DNA of 64,000 nt from contig OZ026624.1 of the NCBI GenBank assembly GCA_964020975.1, positions 66,544,208-66,608,207 on the forward strand. Direction: 5' to 3'. Under the pieces are notes generated by a model. That model was not told the origin of the DNA, did not search any database, and saw nothing but the letters and a program-made list of their open reading frames with translations. Origin of the DNA: Hermodice carunculata (lineage: Eukaryota > Annelida > Polychaeta > Eunicida > Amphinomidae). Below, piece by piece: positions 1 through 12,143 of the stretch (within the stretch, counting starts at the first letter, position 1; every line of letters starts with the position of its first letter). The translations under genes were made by a program, and so were the position numbers.

Positions 1-140
1 ATCCCCTCACCTCAGATAAAAAAAATGAAAAAAGGTGATGCTAGATTTAAAATGAACATTTGCAACTGATTTGAGTGAGAATACAGGAATAAACTTTGAC
101 CTGCTGTCCCCTGCCTGTTCTAGCCCAAGCAAAGAGACCA

Positions 141-1196
141 CAATGTCATGTACCTGAACATTCACTCTGCCCCTCCCTTCAATACAATGTCATGTACATG
201 TACATGTAATCTGCCCCTCCCTTCAATACAATGTCATGTACATGTACATGTAATCTGCCCCTCCCTTCAATACGACATCATGTACCTGTACATGCAATCT
301 GCCACTCCCTTAAATACAATGTCATGTACATGTACATGCAATCTGCCCCTCCCTTCAATGCAATGCCATGTACCTGTACATGTAATCTGCCCCTCCCTTC
401 AATACAATGTCATGTACCTGTACATGTAATCTGACCCTCCCTTCAATACAATGCCATGTACCTTTACATGTACTCTGCTCCTCCCTTCAATACAATGTCA
501 GGTACCTGTACATGTAATCTGCCCCTCCCTTCAATACCATGTCATGTACATGTACATGTACTCTGCCCCTCCCTTCAATACAATGTCAGGTACCTGTACC
601 TGTAATCTGCCCCTCCCTTCAATACAATGTCAGGTACCTGTACATGTAATCTGCCCCTCCCTTCAATACCATGTCATGTACATGTACATGTACTCTGTCC
701 CTCCCTTCAAACAATGCCATGTACCTTAACATGTAATCTGTCCCTCCCTTCAATACAATGTCATGTACCTGTACATGTAATCTGCCCCTTCCTTCAATAC
801 GATGTCATGTACCTGTACATGTACTCTGACCCTCCCTTCAATACTATGCCATGTACCTGTACATGTAATCTGCCCCTCCCTTCAATATGATGTCATGTAC
901 CTGTACATGTACTCTGACCCTCCCTTCAATACGATGTCATGTACCTGTACATGTAATCTGCCCCTTCCTTCAATACAATGTCATGTACCTGTACCTGTAA
1001 TCTGCCCCTCCCTTCAATATGATGTCATGTACCTGTACATGTACTCTGACCCTCCCTTCAATACAATGTCATGTACCTGTACATGTAATCTGCCACTCCC
1101 TTCAATACAATGTCATGTACCTGTACATGTAATCTGCCCCTCCCTTCAATACAATGCCATGTACCTGTACATGTAATCTGACCCTCCCTTCTATGC
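141..1196. repeat. 44-bp minisatellite, about 24 copies
   Basis: A direct tandem array whose unit contains CTGCCCCTCCCTTCAATAC followed by ATGTCATGTACCTGTACATG. The period is 44 bp, so the frame shifts at each unit and returns every third. This explains the overlapping Cys/Pro-rich open frames on the plus strand, which are not genes. Copies differ by single bases such as CTGTACATG versus ATGTACATG. Confidence 0.95.
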
Positions 1197-1390
1197 CATG
1201 TAAAATACCCCTTTTCCTGGTAGCCACATCCCTTGTACGTAGAGCTCATGCATACATAGAGTCAGGAGGAATGCTGTGGGTAGCATCTAGTGGCAATCAT
1301 TTCAGTCAGTTCCTGGGCTTCAGTTGACAATGAATTTTCCTTGCAATTTGAAACACATGTACAGTCCAGCCCCTTGAAATTAAGGTTTTG

Positions 1391-1426
1391 ACAGTAATGA
1401 CTTGGGAGTCCCCAAGTCATTACTGT
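1391..1426. repeat. Perfect 16-bp-arm hairpin
   Basis: ACAGTAATGACTTGGG is followed by a 4-base loop and its exact reverse complement. Nothing else in the surrounding 400 bases (1197-1601) was recognised. It may be the centre of a decayed inverted-repeat element, but no outer ends were found. Confidence 0.8.
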
Positions 1427-1601
1427 GAGTTTTTATCAAGGCATTTCTGACACCAAGTATAAAATCTAAGGAGTCCTCATCAAAATTGAGGAGTCTCAGA
1501 CTCTGGAACTGTGGTTAATTTCACATTGAGTACACTTCCCCAGGATGGCCCACCACTAAAACATGACAGCAAATTTGACATAAATGAGCAAGGTACCACT
1601 G

Positions 1602-1837
1602 TTAACTCATTCCACCCTGATAGAAGACTGAGTCAACAGCTTTCCTTGGTGCGCTCTGAGTGCAGAGCGCACCAAGGAAAGCTGTTGACCATAAGCATAT
1701 AATTTGGAATGATCTTCCATGCAAGTTTCATAAAAAAAATTTTGAAAAACAATCCCTAAATTAGTAAAACACAATTAGCAGACAATGTTTTAATAGATAT
1801 TGGCAAGAAAAAGTGTCATTAGGGTGGAATGCATTAA
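1602..1837. mobile_element. TTAA-flanked MITE, group D, with hairpin core
   Basis: The element is bounded by TTAA on both sides with terminal inverted repeats (TTAACTCATTCCACCCTGAT and its near complement at the right end). Near the left side is a perfect 26-bp-arm hairpin at 1632-1689: GTCAACAGCTTTCCTTGG continues into GTGCGC-type bases and is mirrored exactly. TTAA duplication and no coding capacity fit a non-autonomous piggyBac-like element. Kolobok and Sola3 also use TTAA, so the superfamily is inferred. Confidence 0.8.
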
Positions 1838-2026
1838 CCAATTTGACTCATACATTTAAGTAGAACAAGGGGGTGGATTGTACCTCCCTGGTAGTGCAAG
1901 GCCTGTTGAGTCTTTAAGCAGGTGTGAAATAAAAAAAAAATTGATTACAGAAATCAAACTTAAATTGATGATTGAATTGATAATACTGATTGTACATTGT
2001 CATGCATGAAGTTTTAAATCTCATTC

Positions 2027-3855
2027 CACATCCCCACTACAATGTATAATGTACAATGTACACTATATTGGTATATAAAATATTAACCACTTACATTACA
2101 CATCCCCACTACAATGTATAATGTACAATGTACACTATATTGGTATATAAAGTATTAACCACTTAGGTTTCACATCCCCACTACAATGTATAATGTACAA
2201 TGTACACTATATTGGTATATAAAATATTAACCACTTACATTACACATCCCCACTACAATGTATAATGTACAATGTACACTATATTGGTATATAAAGTATT
2301 AACCACTTACGTTTCACATCCCCACTACAATGTATAATGTACAATGTACACTATATTGGTATATAAAGTATTAACCACTTACGTTTCACATCCCCACTAC
2401 AATGTATAATGTACAATGCACAATGTACACTATATTGGTATATAAAGTATTAACCACTTACGTTTCACATCCCCACTACAATGTATAATGTACAATGTAC
2501 ACTATATTGGTATATAAAGTATTAACCACTTACGTTTCACATCCCCACTACAATGTATAATGTACAATGCACAATGTACACTATATTGGTATATAAAGTA
2601 TTAACCACTTACGTTTCACATCCCCACTACAATGTATAATGTACAATGTACACTATATTGGTATATAAAGTATTAACCACTTACATTACACATCCCCACT
2701 ACAATATATAATGTACAATGTACACTATATTGGTATATAAAGTATTAACCACTTACGTTTCACATCCCCACTACAATGTATAATGTACAATGTACACTAT
2801 ATTGGTATATAAAGTATTAACCACTTACATTACACATCCCCACTACAATGTATAATGTACAATGTACACTATATTGGTATATAAAGTATTAACCACTTAC
2901 GTTTCACATCCCCACTACAATGTATAATGTACAATGTACACTATATTGGTATGTAAAGTATTAACCACTTACGTTTCACATCCCCACTGCAATGTATAAT
3001 GTACAATGTACACTATATTGGTATATAAAGTATTAACCACTTACATTTCACATCCCCACTACAATGTATAATGTACAATGTACAATGTACACTATATTGG
3101 TATATAAAGTATTCACCACTTACGTTTCACATCCCCACTACAATGTATAATGTACAATGTACACTATATTGGTATATAAAGTATTAACCACTTACATTTC
3201 ACATCCCCACTACAATGTATAATGTACAATGTACACTATATTGGTATATAAAGTATTAACCACTTACGTTTCACATCCCCACTACAATGTATAATGTACA
3301 ATGTACACTATATTGGTATATAAAGTATTAACCACTTACGTTTCACATCCCCACTGCAATGTATAATGTACAATGTACACTATATTGGTATATAAAGTAT
3401 TAACCACTTACGTTTCACATCCCCACTACAATGTATAATGTACAATGTACACTATATTGGTATGTAAAGTATTAACCACTTACGTTTCACATCCCCACTG
3501 CAATGTATAATGTACAATGTACACTATATTGGTATATAAAGTATTAACCACTTACATTTCACATCCCCACTACAATGTATAATGTACAATGTACAATGTA
3601 CACTATATTGGTATATAAAGTATTAACCACTTACGTTTCACATCCCCACTACAATGTATAATGTACAATGTACACTATATTGGTATATAAAGTATTAACC
3701 ACTTACATTTCACATCCCCACTACAATGTATAATGTACATTGTACACTATATTGGTATATAAAGTATTAACCACTTACGTTTCACATCCCCACTACAATG
3801 TATAATGTGCAATGTACGCTATATTCTTACATATATTATTAACCACTTACAGGAT
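2027..3855. repeat. 72-bp satellite, about 25 copies, with higher-order repeat
   Basis: The unit begins CACATCCCCACTACAATG and contains TATATTGGTATATAAAG and TTAACCACTTA. Most units are 72 bp; a few are 79 bp because an AATGTAC-like heptamer is added. The junction hexamer varies (ACGTTT, ACATTT, ACATTA), and the order of variants repeats about every 511 bp, or seven units. The last units before 3855 are more diverged, as is usual at array edges. Confidence 0.96.
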
Positions 3856-3990
3856 GAGGCTTTCACATATTGATGCCTTACATTATCTTACTTTTGGTGG
3901 ACTGAGGGAAGCCAATATTTTCATCTACAATATTTAAAAGACCTATAAACCAACTGCATGTATAACTATACATTATTTCCACCCACAACA

Positions 3991-4448
3991 GGTTACAGAC
4001 CACAGTTGTGATTGGCTGGTTGCGCATCCCAACGGAGATAGTCCGTAATTGTGAAAATACTGTGTTTTCAGCATGCTGTAGCTTCTGTTTAAATAAAGCT
4101 AGCTAAGTCAGGTTTGCTGCATCACAGAGTTGCTTCATTGGTGGTCATATAGGTGCACTGACTTCCAGGCCAGGTGGGAACTTTATGGTGGGGAAGGACA
4201 ATGATGTAACCCTGGCAAGAGCACAGTTCATACACCTGTATAAAGCTGACATCCAGGAGTTGTTTCGTATTTCAATTATCACAAATTAATGAGCTGGGAA
4301 TTGTATGACAAAAATCCATACATGTTTTTCTGACATTTTTACCGGTTAAATGCCGTTCACCGAATTTTAAAATACCAAAATGCTGATTTTTTAGACTGAA
4401 AAATGCTAATATGAAAAATAGAAGGATTTATAACTGTGGTCTGTGGCC
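3991..4448. mobile_element. 458-bp inverted-repeat element, copy 1
   Basis: Starts GGTTACAGACCACAGTT and ends AACTGTGGTCTGTGGCC, a 17-bp terminal inverted repeat with two mismatches. An equally long, nearly identical copy lies at 6540-6997, which fixes both ends. I see no clear target-site duplication, so the superfamily is not assigned. Short open frames inside differ between copies and are unlikely to be coding. Confidence 0.85.
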
Positions 4449-6539
4449 TATTAGGGCTAACTCTGTATGTATTGGGACTCACATGGTCATGTTGTTATTC
4501 TATTATCGTCCATCAAGCAAGTTAAAAATGGGAAGTCAGCACTTTTTGACAGCTGCTTGGACAATTTTGAGTGATCCTAACAACTTTTACATGGATGGAG
4601 CATGCAAGATATGGTCCTGGGACTGTAGATTTCAAGGCTAATGGTTTGGGCTATGGTATTGTGTACCTCAGGCCAGCATATGAAAGGAGAAAAAAAGTTT
4701 TACACCCACTGATTGGCTGTGAATATCAAGTTTAAGTCTCATCACATTTATGTCACAAATCATTGTGCATAGATATTTTGCACCTATCGGTGGAACCACA
4801 CTGCATAAATAATAACAGGATTCACTACAAGACACTTACAAGTGCACAGGCCATGCCTTTGCTGACTGCTTGGTAGATAGATAGCTTCCATAGTCCTTTG
4901 TATTTAGCGATACCTCACAGGTACCACACAGGTAATCATATGTGTATATGAGAAATTACCGATGCTAATATGATATGAATAAATTATGCTAATCCCATTA
5001 ATATAAAACTTAGTAACCCTCTGTTTCAAACTTTTAATTTTGTGGCATTGCCATTGTAGGCCTATGGCCTCCATTCATATGCAGAGCTGTTTATACAAAA
5101 TCATGTCAAAGTGATTTTGGGCATGCCAGAAAAAAATGTGCATTGTCTGTCAGTAGAGCTGTACAAATCTTAGGTAAAATGTAAATTTCTTTGTTTTTTT
5201 GTTTTGGTTTTGTATCCCCCCCCCCCCCCCCCCCCCACCACCACCACCCTTTTATTTTTATTTTTATTTTTTGGCAGACAAAAGTTTGTCATATATGTGT
5301 GCCATATGACTGGGGTAAATCATTTAAAAACAGGCATGCTGACTTTGTTGAGCTGTTGAGCTGTTGAGTTCATAAGCATATTATTTTCACATAAATGAAT
5401 CAATTTATATCCATGGATATGGATGACAGTACTTATGAACTGCAGATTTTATAACTTTAACCAAGCTAGTGTACATAGGTGGCAAAACATTTGAACTTCG
5501 GCATACAACCACATATAATTATAAGAGTTTCAGAAAAAAGTGAAATAAGGGAAAAAAAGTTAGCTTCCATTAAACACTTGCCTGAAAACACTTGTGCCTG
5601 ATAATTGGATTGATAATTGGATGCTTATCAAATTTAAAATCAGAGCACTTGTGAATACAAATATGTATTTATGATATTAGAGTAACTGTACAAACTTTTG
5701 TCATTTTCTTTCTAATATGTGCCCATACATCAGAAACCATGTCAATAAACCACAACTTATGCAGTCTACTGCAGAAAAAAGGCATAGCACTATTGGTTTG
5801 TGGAAGCTGGATCACCCAATTGCCCTCCTAATGTTCAAACAATGGGCGCATTAAAATTCCATAATTTTAGTACCAAAAAACATAATTTGCTGAATACTGC
5901 TACTCTAATCTGTGACCTACTGATCTTAAACTGTGCACTTTAATGGGCCAATAATGTTTAAATACTGAAACTGTTCCATTGTCTGCCATAATTCAGATTA
6001 TATCAGGAAAATACTACCATAAAGACTGGTATTAGATGCTGACTTGGTGTAACTGATACTCCCCCCATCCCCCATTAATGCCTCAGCAGTGATAGATGTC
6101 ATATTTTTTGTAGACAAATGTTACGAATCTATCCATATATAGTAAAAAAATCACCAATTTCACCTAAAAATTAATACAATTTTAGCAATATATTCAAAAT
6201 TTGGGTTAAAATTAAGGGGTGGGGCATTGTAATTTGATATCTCATTGTAAGGGCACGACATGCAGGCAAGTGATTACGGATTTGCATCATAGCACATTGT
6301 GTATCATATTCATATTGGACAGAAAAGAATTGATTGGATGCAATTATATAATTTTCCTCAAAATTTTAATTAATTATTTTATTTGTCATAAAAACTGATT
6401 TTTCAGATTTAAAGGTTGCTTGCAAAAAAATTGATATTTTCCTTAATATTGAAGTTTGGTAAAGTTAATGCAAATCCTTTGCAGAGAACAAGTTGTGGCT
6501 TCAGTTAAACAAGTTTGAAACATTTTGATAAGCCAATTA
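4449..6539. other. Single-copy AT-rich spacer
   Basis: No gene or recognisable repeat was seen here apart from a poly-C tract at about 5216-5236, followed by CCA repeats. It separates the two 458-bp twins. Confidence 0.6.
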
Positions 6540-6997
6540 GGTTACAGACCACAGTTGTGATTGGCTGGTTGCGCATCCCAATGGAGATAGTCCGTAGTTG
6601 TGAAAATACGGTGTTTTCAGCATGCTGTAGCTTCTGTTTAAATAAAGCTAGCTAAGTCAGGTTTGCTGCATCACAGAGATGCTTCATTGGTGGTCATATA
6701 GGTGCACTGTCTTCCAGGCCAGGTGGGAACTTTATGGTGGGGAAGGACAATGATGTGACCCTGGCAAGAGCACTGTTCATACACCTGTATAAAGCTGACA
6801 TCCAGGTGGTGTTTCGTATTTCAATTATCACAAATTAATGAGCTGGGAATTGTATGACAAAAATCCATACATGTTTTTCTGACATTTTTATCTGTTAAAT
6901 GCCGTTCACCAAATTTTAAAATACCAAAATGCTGATTTTTTAGACTGAAAAATGCTAATATGAAAAATAGAAGGATTTATAACTGTGGTCTGTGGCC
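6540..6997. mobile_element. 458-bp inverted-repeat element, copy 2
   Basis: Same orientation, length and terminal repeats as the copy at 3991. Only a small number of base differences are visible (for example CCAATGG versus CCAACGG near the left end), so the two are recent relative to most other elements here. Flanking bases differ, so this is a second insertion rather than a duplication of a larger block. Confidence 0.85.
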
Positions 6998-7868
6998 AAC
7001 ATCTGTGTCAGGCATAACTCCTCTTATAACCAACAATTTCCACACTTTAGAGGTTTAAAGTTTGAGTTTGTATTTGTTATTGTTGGATTAAAAATTGGAA
7101 AAATATGTAAACATAAGTAATGAAGTTCATTTCTTAAGGTAATGTCCAACCTGGAAAAGTGACTTCACTTGCAAGCTAAACATCACAGAAACATGTATTG
7201 CTGACATAATAAACCTGTATATACTCAATTGACAGCATGTTCTGCTGAATCTGTCAGCACTGAAGATGGAATTTAAAATCCAAAGTTGCTGTATGAAAAA
7301 AGGTGTTCTGGTTAAAAAAAATGGTTTATGTATAATTTTGGATATTTTTTCGAAAAACAGTCAAGTTAAAATGGCAAAATTTGTGCTATTATAATCTCAA
7401 CATATGTATCTGCAAAATCACATCAGCAATTTTTCAACACTGTATCTCTTTGTTTGCAATGGTGACACAAACATTGGAAATGGTTGTTTTCATGAAATTA
7501 ATAAAGTTTGTAGGACTCTTCATTTGTGATATGCATTTAGAAAACAATTGATCATTTCTTAGAAAATACCAGATATGCTGTTGCTCTAGAGAATTTAAGA
7601 GTAAATCAGTTTTTACTTATTAAAATCAGAGAAGTCATTTTAGAGAAATCTCCATGTGAAACAGTCATTTTAGAGCAGATACCTATTGTCAGTAGTCAAG
7701 ATCCAATAGTTAACCTGCACCATTGACAATCATGTTCACACTGAAAGTATTTTGTTAATTTCTACTGATTGTATTAGGGCTAGAAGCACCACATTGGACA
7801 TATAATAGACACCATATGTGTTCCCCAATCTCAAAAAGAACAAAATTATCCAAAATCGGTTGGATATT
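6998..7868. other. Single-copy AT-rich spacer
   Basis: No exon-like or repeat structure was recognised between the second 458-bp element and the 48-bp minisatellite. Confidence 0.55.
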
Positions 7869-8398
7869 ATCCACATGTGTTGGCTATGAACACCTCATTA
7901 TGTCAAGTAGTCCATCCCCACATGTGTTGGCTATGAACACCTCATTATGTCAAGTAGTCCATCCCCCACATGTATTGGCTATGAACACCTCATTATGTCA
8001 AGTAGTCCATCCCCCACATGTGTTGGCTATGAACACCTCATTATGTCAAGTAGTCCATCCCCTACATGTGTTGGCTATGAACACCTCATTATGTCAATTA
8101 GTCCATCCCCCCCACATGTGTTGGCTATGAACACCTCATTATGTCAAGTAGTCCATCCCCCACATGTGTTGGCTATGAACACCTCATTATGTCAAGTAGT
8201 CCATGTCCCACGTGTTTGCTATGAACACCTAATTATGTCAAGCAGTCCACCCACCCACCCACATGTGTTGGCTATGAACACCTCACTATGTCAAGTAGTC
8301 CATCCCCCACACGTGTTGGTTATGAACACCTCATTATGTCAAGTAGTCCACCCCCCACATGTATTGGCTATGAACACTTCATTACGTCAAGTAGTCTT
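7869..8398. repeat. 48-bp minisatellite, about 11 copies
   Basis: The unit holds CACATGTGTTGGCTATGAAC, CTCATTATGTCAAGTAG and a C-run (TCCATCCCC). Unit length varies from about 47 to 51 because of changes in the C-run. This shifts the frame and makes two overlapping repetitive open frames that are not genes. Confidence 0.95.
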
Positions 8399-8779
8399 GT
8401 CTGTTTTTGTGCTGTGTAAATGAATCACGGCTTCAGTCACTGCAGTTCTTTGCCCTTGGATTATGACTTGGCTCAGGTTGGTTACTTAGGTCCCACCTCT
8501 TGCCCAGAAAGCTCTTGACCAAAAGTATACTATTGTGAAAGGACTCACAGATCTATAATTCCCATTCCAATTGTTTTTCATATGTGTCAAAAACAAAAAA
8601 AAATTACAAAAAAAAAAAAAAAAAGTGGCAGATGGAATTTGACCTCCACCCAGTTTTGGTCGGTTTTGGAGCGGCTTACAGGTTTTATCCTTTCATCAGT
8701 TGTGAAACTTTACATATTCAACTGACAGGGTCACAGTTTCTTCATTCTTTAACTGTTCAGTGTCAATTTCAACCATAAT

Positions 8780-8858
8780 TTATGTTCTCTGAATTGACAT
8801 AACTGTACTAGATTCATATTCTTTGTCAACTGACCTTTGACGCAAGTACCAGCATGCC
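8780..8858. mobile_element. Fragment of a group A TTAA MITE
   Basis: TTCATATTCTTTGTC and CAAGTACCAGCATGCC match the outer part of the complete group A element at 11010-11257. The fragment stops exactly where the next group A element begins, so the latter probably inserted into it. Confidence 0.55.
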
Positions 8859-9106
8859 TTAACTTTCAGTGTCACATTTTGGACCGAGTCAACAACTTTC
8901 CTTGGCATGCTTTTGGCGCAATGCACCCAACTTGCACTGAGAAAAGTGGTTGACCTGGACTGCTATATTCTACGTAACTGGAGGCATGCTGGTACTTGAA
9001 CGGACGGTCTTTTTACAAGGAACACGAATCTAGCACTCTTATCATATTCAAAGCAGCTCATTTTAAGTAGTTCGACTTAAGTCGCAGTTGGCATTGAAAG
9101 AGTTAA
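8859..9106. mobile_element. TTAA MITE, group A, copy 1
   Basis: Bounded by TTAA. The left end TTAACTTTCAGTG and right end GCATTGAAAGAGTTAA are inverted repeats. It contains an imperfect hairpin core (GTCAACAACTTTCCTTGG paired with an arm of the TTTTCTCAG type) and a trailer (GGCATGCTGGTACTTGAA) shared with the other A copies. No coding potential. Confidence 0.8.
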
Positions 9107-9699
9107 GTTGTGGAGACCATAAAAATGGTGCAGCTCCACAGCTCTGACATGCACTTAAGGCACATTACACAAAAAGCATATCAAGGAAAGCTGTTAACTC
9201 ATCAAAACTAGCAATGAAACAATCAAGTACACACAGGAAATAGACATTTCAAACTTTCTACCGTTCTGAATTTTTCAAATATGTAGAATACACTTTATAT
9301 AATTCAAATACATACAACATAATTTTTGCATGGGTTTTATTTTAACATTTTCTGTCCAAAGCTAATGAAACATGCATACATCAATTGTATGACAATCTAC
9401 ATATATGACGAATATTAAAAGTGTGCAGTTTTAGGGAGGTTCCACCAAAAATATTGAAACAAGAGGCTTGGAAAGTAAAAGTATAATCACTTGGTTTGGT
9501 TCAAAGATATTTCATTCTGCCAATTACAGAAGCAGAAATCCCTCTATTAAACTCATCTCAGATTCAATATGTACAACAAAATACAATATTAGCAGCAGAT
9601 AAAACTGTAATGTTCGCTTGGTAGGTTACAGAATTTTGACACTTGACTTTTGGGGAAGGAGGATTAATTTTCTGATTATTCCAGGTGTTGGTCAGAATA

Positions 9700-9918
9700 T
9701 TAATGGTGTACTGTATAATTAATTCTATTCCCGGCCACAAAAATTCCCGCATACACCCCAAATCCGAATTTCGCGAGTTTTGTTTTCTCAATTTTATGCA
9801 GGTTTTCATTACACTTTCAATGTGCTACAATTTTCCTGAGTTTAACATTCCTGAAGTGGGCTTCCTTGGGAATATTTATCCCTCGCGACAATTTATGATC
9901 ATACAGTATTTCCTGCAT
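9700..9918. mobile_element. Decayed inverted-repeat MITE with CGCGA motif
   Basis: TACTGTATAATTAATT on the left is mirrored loosely by ATGATCATACAGTA on the right. The interior contains TTTCGCGAGTTTTGTTTTC and CTCGCGAC, a composition that recurs in marine-invertebrate MITEs. The ends are degenerate, and the frames across it are not convincing genes. Confidence 0.4.
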
Positions 9919-10495
9919 GGTACTCACATTGCCCTTAGACCACTCCAATGTAAATTGCTACTTGCTTTGGTTTTATGAACATTTCTTGTTGACAGTGAAC
10001 ATTTTGGTGAGAATTGGAGACAGATTTACAATGATTGCATGTCTCTGGTCACAGTCTCCCCATGATGAGGCTTGGCCATACCAAGAAAAACGGCACACTT
10101 ATATCTTTTTCTACCCAGAAAAGGGCTGAGTTCATGAGATAAGGAGTACATGTTTACAGTTTGATTAAAAATCAAATTAAACATTGCCATGATGAGTATA
10201 GTTTGATCAAATTCTAGCTGTATTATGTATGTCTGTATGTATTCATCCTATAAAATCTGCACAATGTATTATGAAATGCTGTCAGAACGAATGCAGATAT
10301 CCAGAATTTCTTCCCTATAGACATGCTCTAACAGTCATGTTAAATGAACTACTGATAGATTCCCTACAAGCAACATCAAATACCAAACATTACAACAGGT
10401 CATGGCCAGCCAATGTCAGGAGAAGCACGCATGCCCTATGACAGACACTTCCTTATCTCATACAGTGTTTTTATGTTGCCTACACATCTATTGCT

Positions 10496-10664
10496 TTAAC
10501 TCTTTAGTGCCAAGTTTTGACAGAATCAACAACTTTCCTTGACATGCCTTGGGCCCATTATGCCCAAAGTGTGCTGAGAAAAGCTGTTGACCTGGACCAT
10601 TCTTACGACCTCCACAACTGTAGGTATGCTGGTATATGAATGAAAGGCTGCTTTACAAAGATAT
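10496..10664. mobile_element. TTAA MITE, group A, copy 2 (interrupted)
   Basis: Starts TTAACTCTTTAGTGCCAAG and has the hairpin core (ATCAACAACTTTCCTTG paired with CTGAGAAAAGCTGTTGAC) and trailer (GTATGCTGGTATATGAA). After TTTACAAAG the sequence switches to a tRNA-like SINE head, so the right part is displaced or lost. AATGCCAACTCAGTTAA near 10817-10833 could be its far end. Confidence 0.65.
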
Positions 10665-10760
10665 ATTTGGTCGAGTGGATATGTGCGTTTCCCACTTCAG
10701 CTAGGGGACTGGTGCCAAAGGTTGCAGGTTTGAGTCCCGCTCATTCCGAACATAAAAATA
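10665..10760 (+). mobile_element. tRNA-Ser/Leu-like SINE head, copy 1
   Basis: TGGTCGAGTGG matches the RNA polymerase III A box in its Ser/Leu form, and GGTTTGAGTCCC matches the B box. The spacing includes an extra GGGACTGGTGCC segment resembling a long variable arm. The sequence ends near GAACATAAAAATATATAT. Similar copies lie at 10905 and 21165. This is a SINE or tRNA pseudogene rather than a working tRNA, because no clean cloverleaf forms. Confidence 0.6.
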
Positions 10761-10904
10761 TATATTTTCAGCATTTCCTTAATGCTGGTGGATTTAAGTC
10801 CCAGATTCTGGAAATAAATGCCAACTCAGTTAATATACTGCATAACCGTGTTGATATGGCACTCGCACATAACTACCTCCATTGAACCATTCTTTTTTAA
10901 GAAT

Positions 10905-11009
10905 GGCGATTTGGTCGAGTGGATATGTGCATTTCCCACTTCGGCTAGGCGACTGGTGCCAAAGGTTGCAGTTTCGAGTCCCGCTCGTTCTGAACATAAA
11001 AATATATAT
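10905..11009 (+). mobile_element. tRNA-Ser/Leu-like SINE head, copy 2
   Basis: Closely similar to the copy at 10665, with the same A box and TTTCGAGTCCC as B box, ending in GAACATAAAAATATATAT. It is preceded by CTCCATTGAACCATTC, which is also present in related form before the third copy at 21165, so the mobile unit probably extends upstream of the tRNA-like part. It abuts the TTAA of the next MITE. Confidence 0.6.
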
Positions 11010-11257
11010 TTAACTCTTTCAGTGCCAATCACATCTGAAGTTAATCTACTTAAGTCAGACAAGTCTGAATTATCATCAGGATCCCAGATTCATATTCCTT
11101 GTAAAAAGACCTTTTATTCAAGTACCAGTATGCCTATAGTTCCGGAGAGAATACCCCAGGTCAACCGCTTTTCTCAGCATGCATTGGGCGCAATGTGCCC
11201 AATACATGCCGAGAAAAGCTGCTGACTCAGTTAAAAATTTGGCACTGAAAGGGTTAA
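11010..11257. mobile_element. TTAA MITE, group A, copy 3 (complete)
   Basis: TTAACTCTTTCAGTGCCAA at the left and TTGGCACTGAAAGGGTTAA at the right form the terminal inverted repeat. The order is outer region, TTCATATTCCTTGTAAAAAG, trailer CAAGTACCAGTATGCC, then hairpin core. Both core arms are of the TTTTCTC type, unlike copies 1 and 2 where one arm is TTTCCTT. This is the best reference for group A. Confidence 0.85.
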
Positions 11258-12143
11258 TATTATCATGTCAATAACACACACCTCAACTTCAGTTGAAATT
11301 GTCGGTGGAAGAATTAACCAGTTTCAGAATAAAAAGGGCTGAATCAATAGATTTTCTTACATTAGTTACTGTGTGGAAAAAAAAAAAAAAAAGATAAATG
11401 TAAAAAGCAGCTAACTTGGGCTAGGGTACATTTAAGGTTCCATCTAAAATTCCTTCCAAATGTCCTAACAAAGCTCTTTTGCCTTTGATTTGATGAACAA
11501 TTTGATTAAAAAAATTGTCAGTAAACAAGATTTGATCAGGAAAAGGGTTAAGATTTCAGCAGTTTTGTCCTTGATGCAGACAATAACAAAACTAATATCT
11601 CCCTGCAAGGTCATGTTTGTCAGACTGCCATGTCGTATCATTTTTTGTATTTTTTCTAAAAAGCCCATGCAATGTTGCTGTGCAGTAAATCTTATTTACA
11701 TATTTTTTGTTGGTAACTCACTAAACTGAAAGGATAGAAATTGCTACGAAGCAAATTACATCCCCACAGTCCTGGTTGCTGGGCACTGTGATAGCTCTAT
11801 TTTCATTCAATTATTTCTGAGCAGTGGCTCCAGATATGCTATCTGAACTCTTTGACCCTGACTCGGCAAAGTGCACCATGTCTGTCATCTATTCATACAT
11901 GTCTGTCCACCTACGACCATTTGTGTGGTATAATTGTAGGATAAATTTCTTTGTGTCTGTGTAAACTTCTATTCTCTTTCTTACACAGCATGCATGGTAT
12001 TTGCCCAGCCCCCCATTGTGTGTATGTTTATGTAAAACATGTATAAGTTTTATTTACTTATATCAAACTATCATCTTTCAACATTTACATTTTAAAAATA
12101 TGTTTTGTTTTGTTTTTTAATTTTTCACGTTTAAAAAAAGAGT
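11258..12143. other. Single-copy spacer
   Basis: AT-rich, with a poly-A run at about 11378-11391. No exon, RNA gene or repeat was recognised. Confidence 0.5.

Noticed and set aside
148-1176. Several Cys/Pro-rich open frames in the first kilobase
   Set aside because: They are translations of the 44-bp minisatellite, whose period is not a multiple of three, so all frames stay open in turn.
2027-8398. CRISPR array
   Set aside because: Units are directly adjacent satellites without unique spacers, and the context is an animal genome.
7816-8423. Repetitive 104- and 158-codon frames
   Set aside because: Products of the 48-bp minisatellite; no start context, splice sites or domain.
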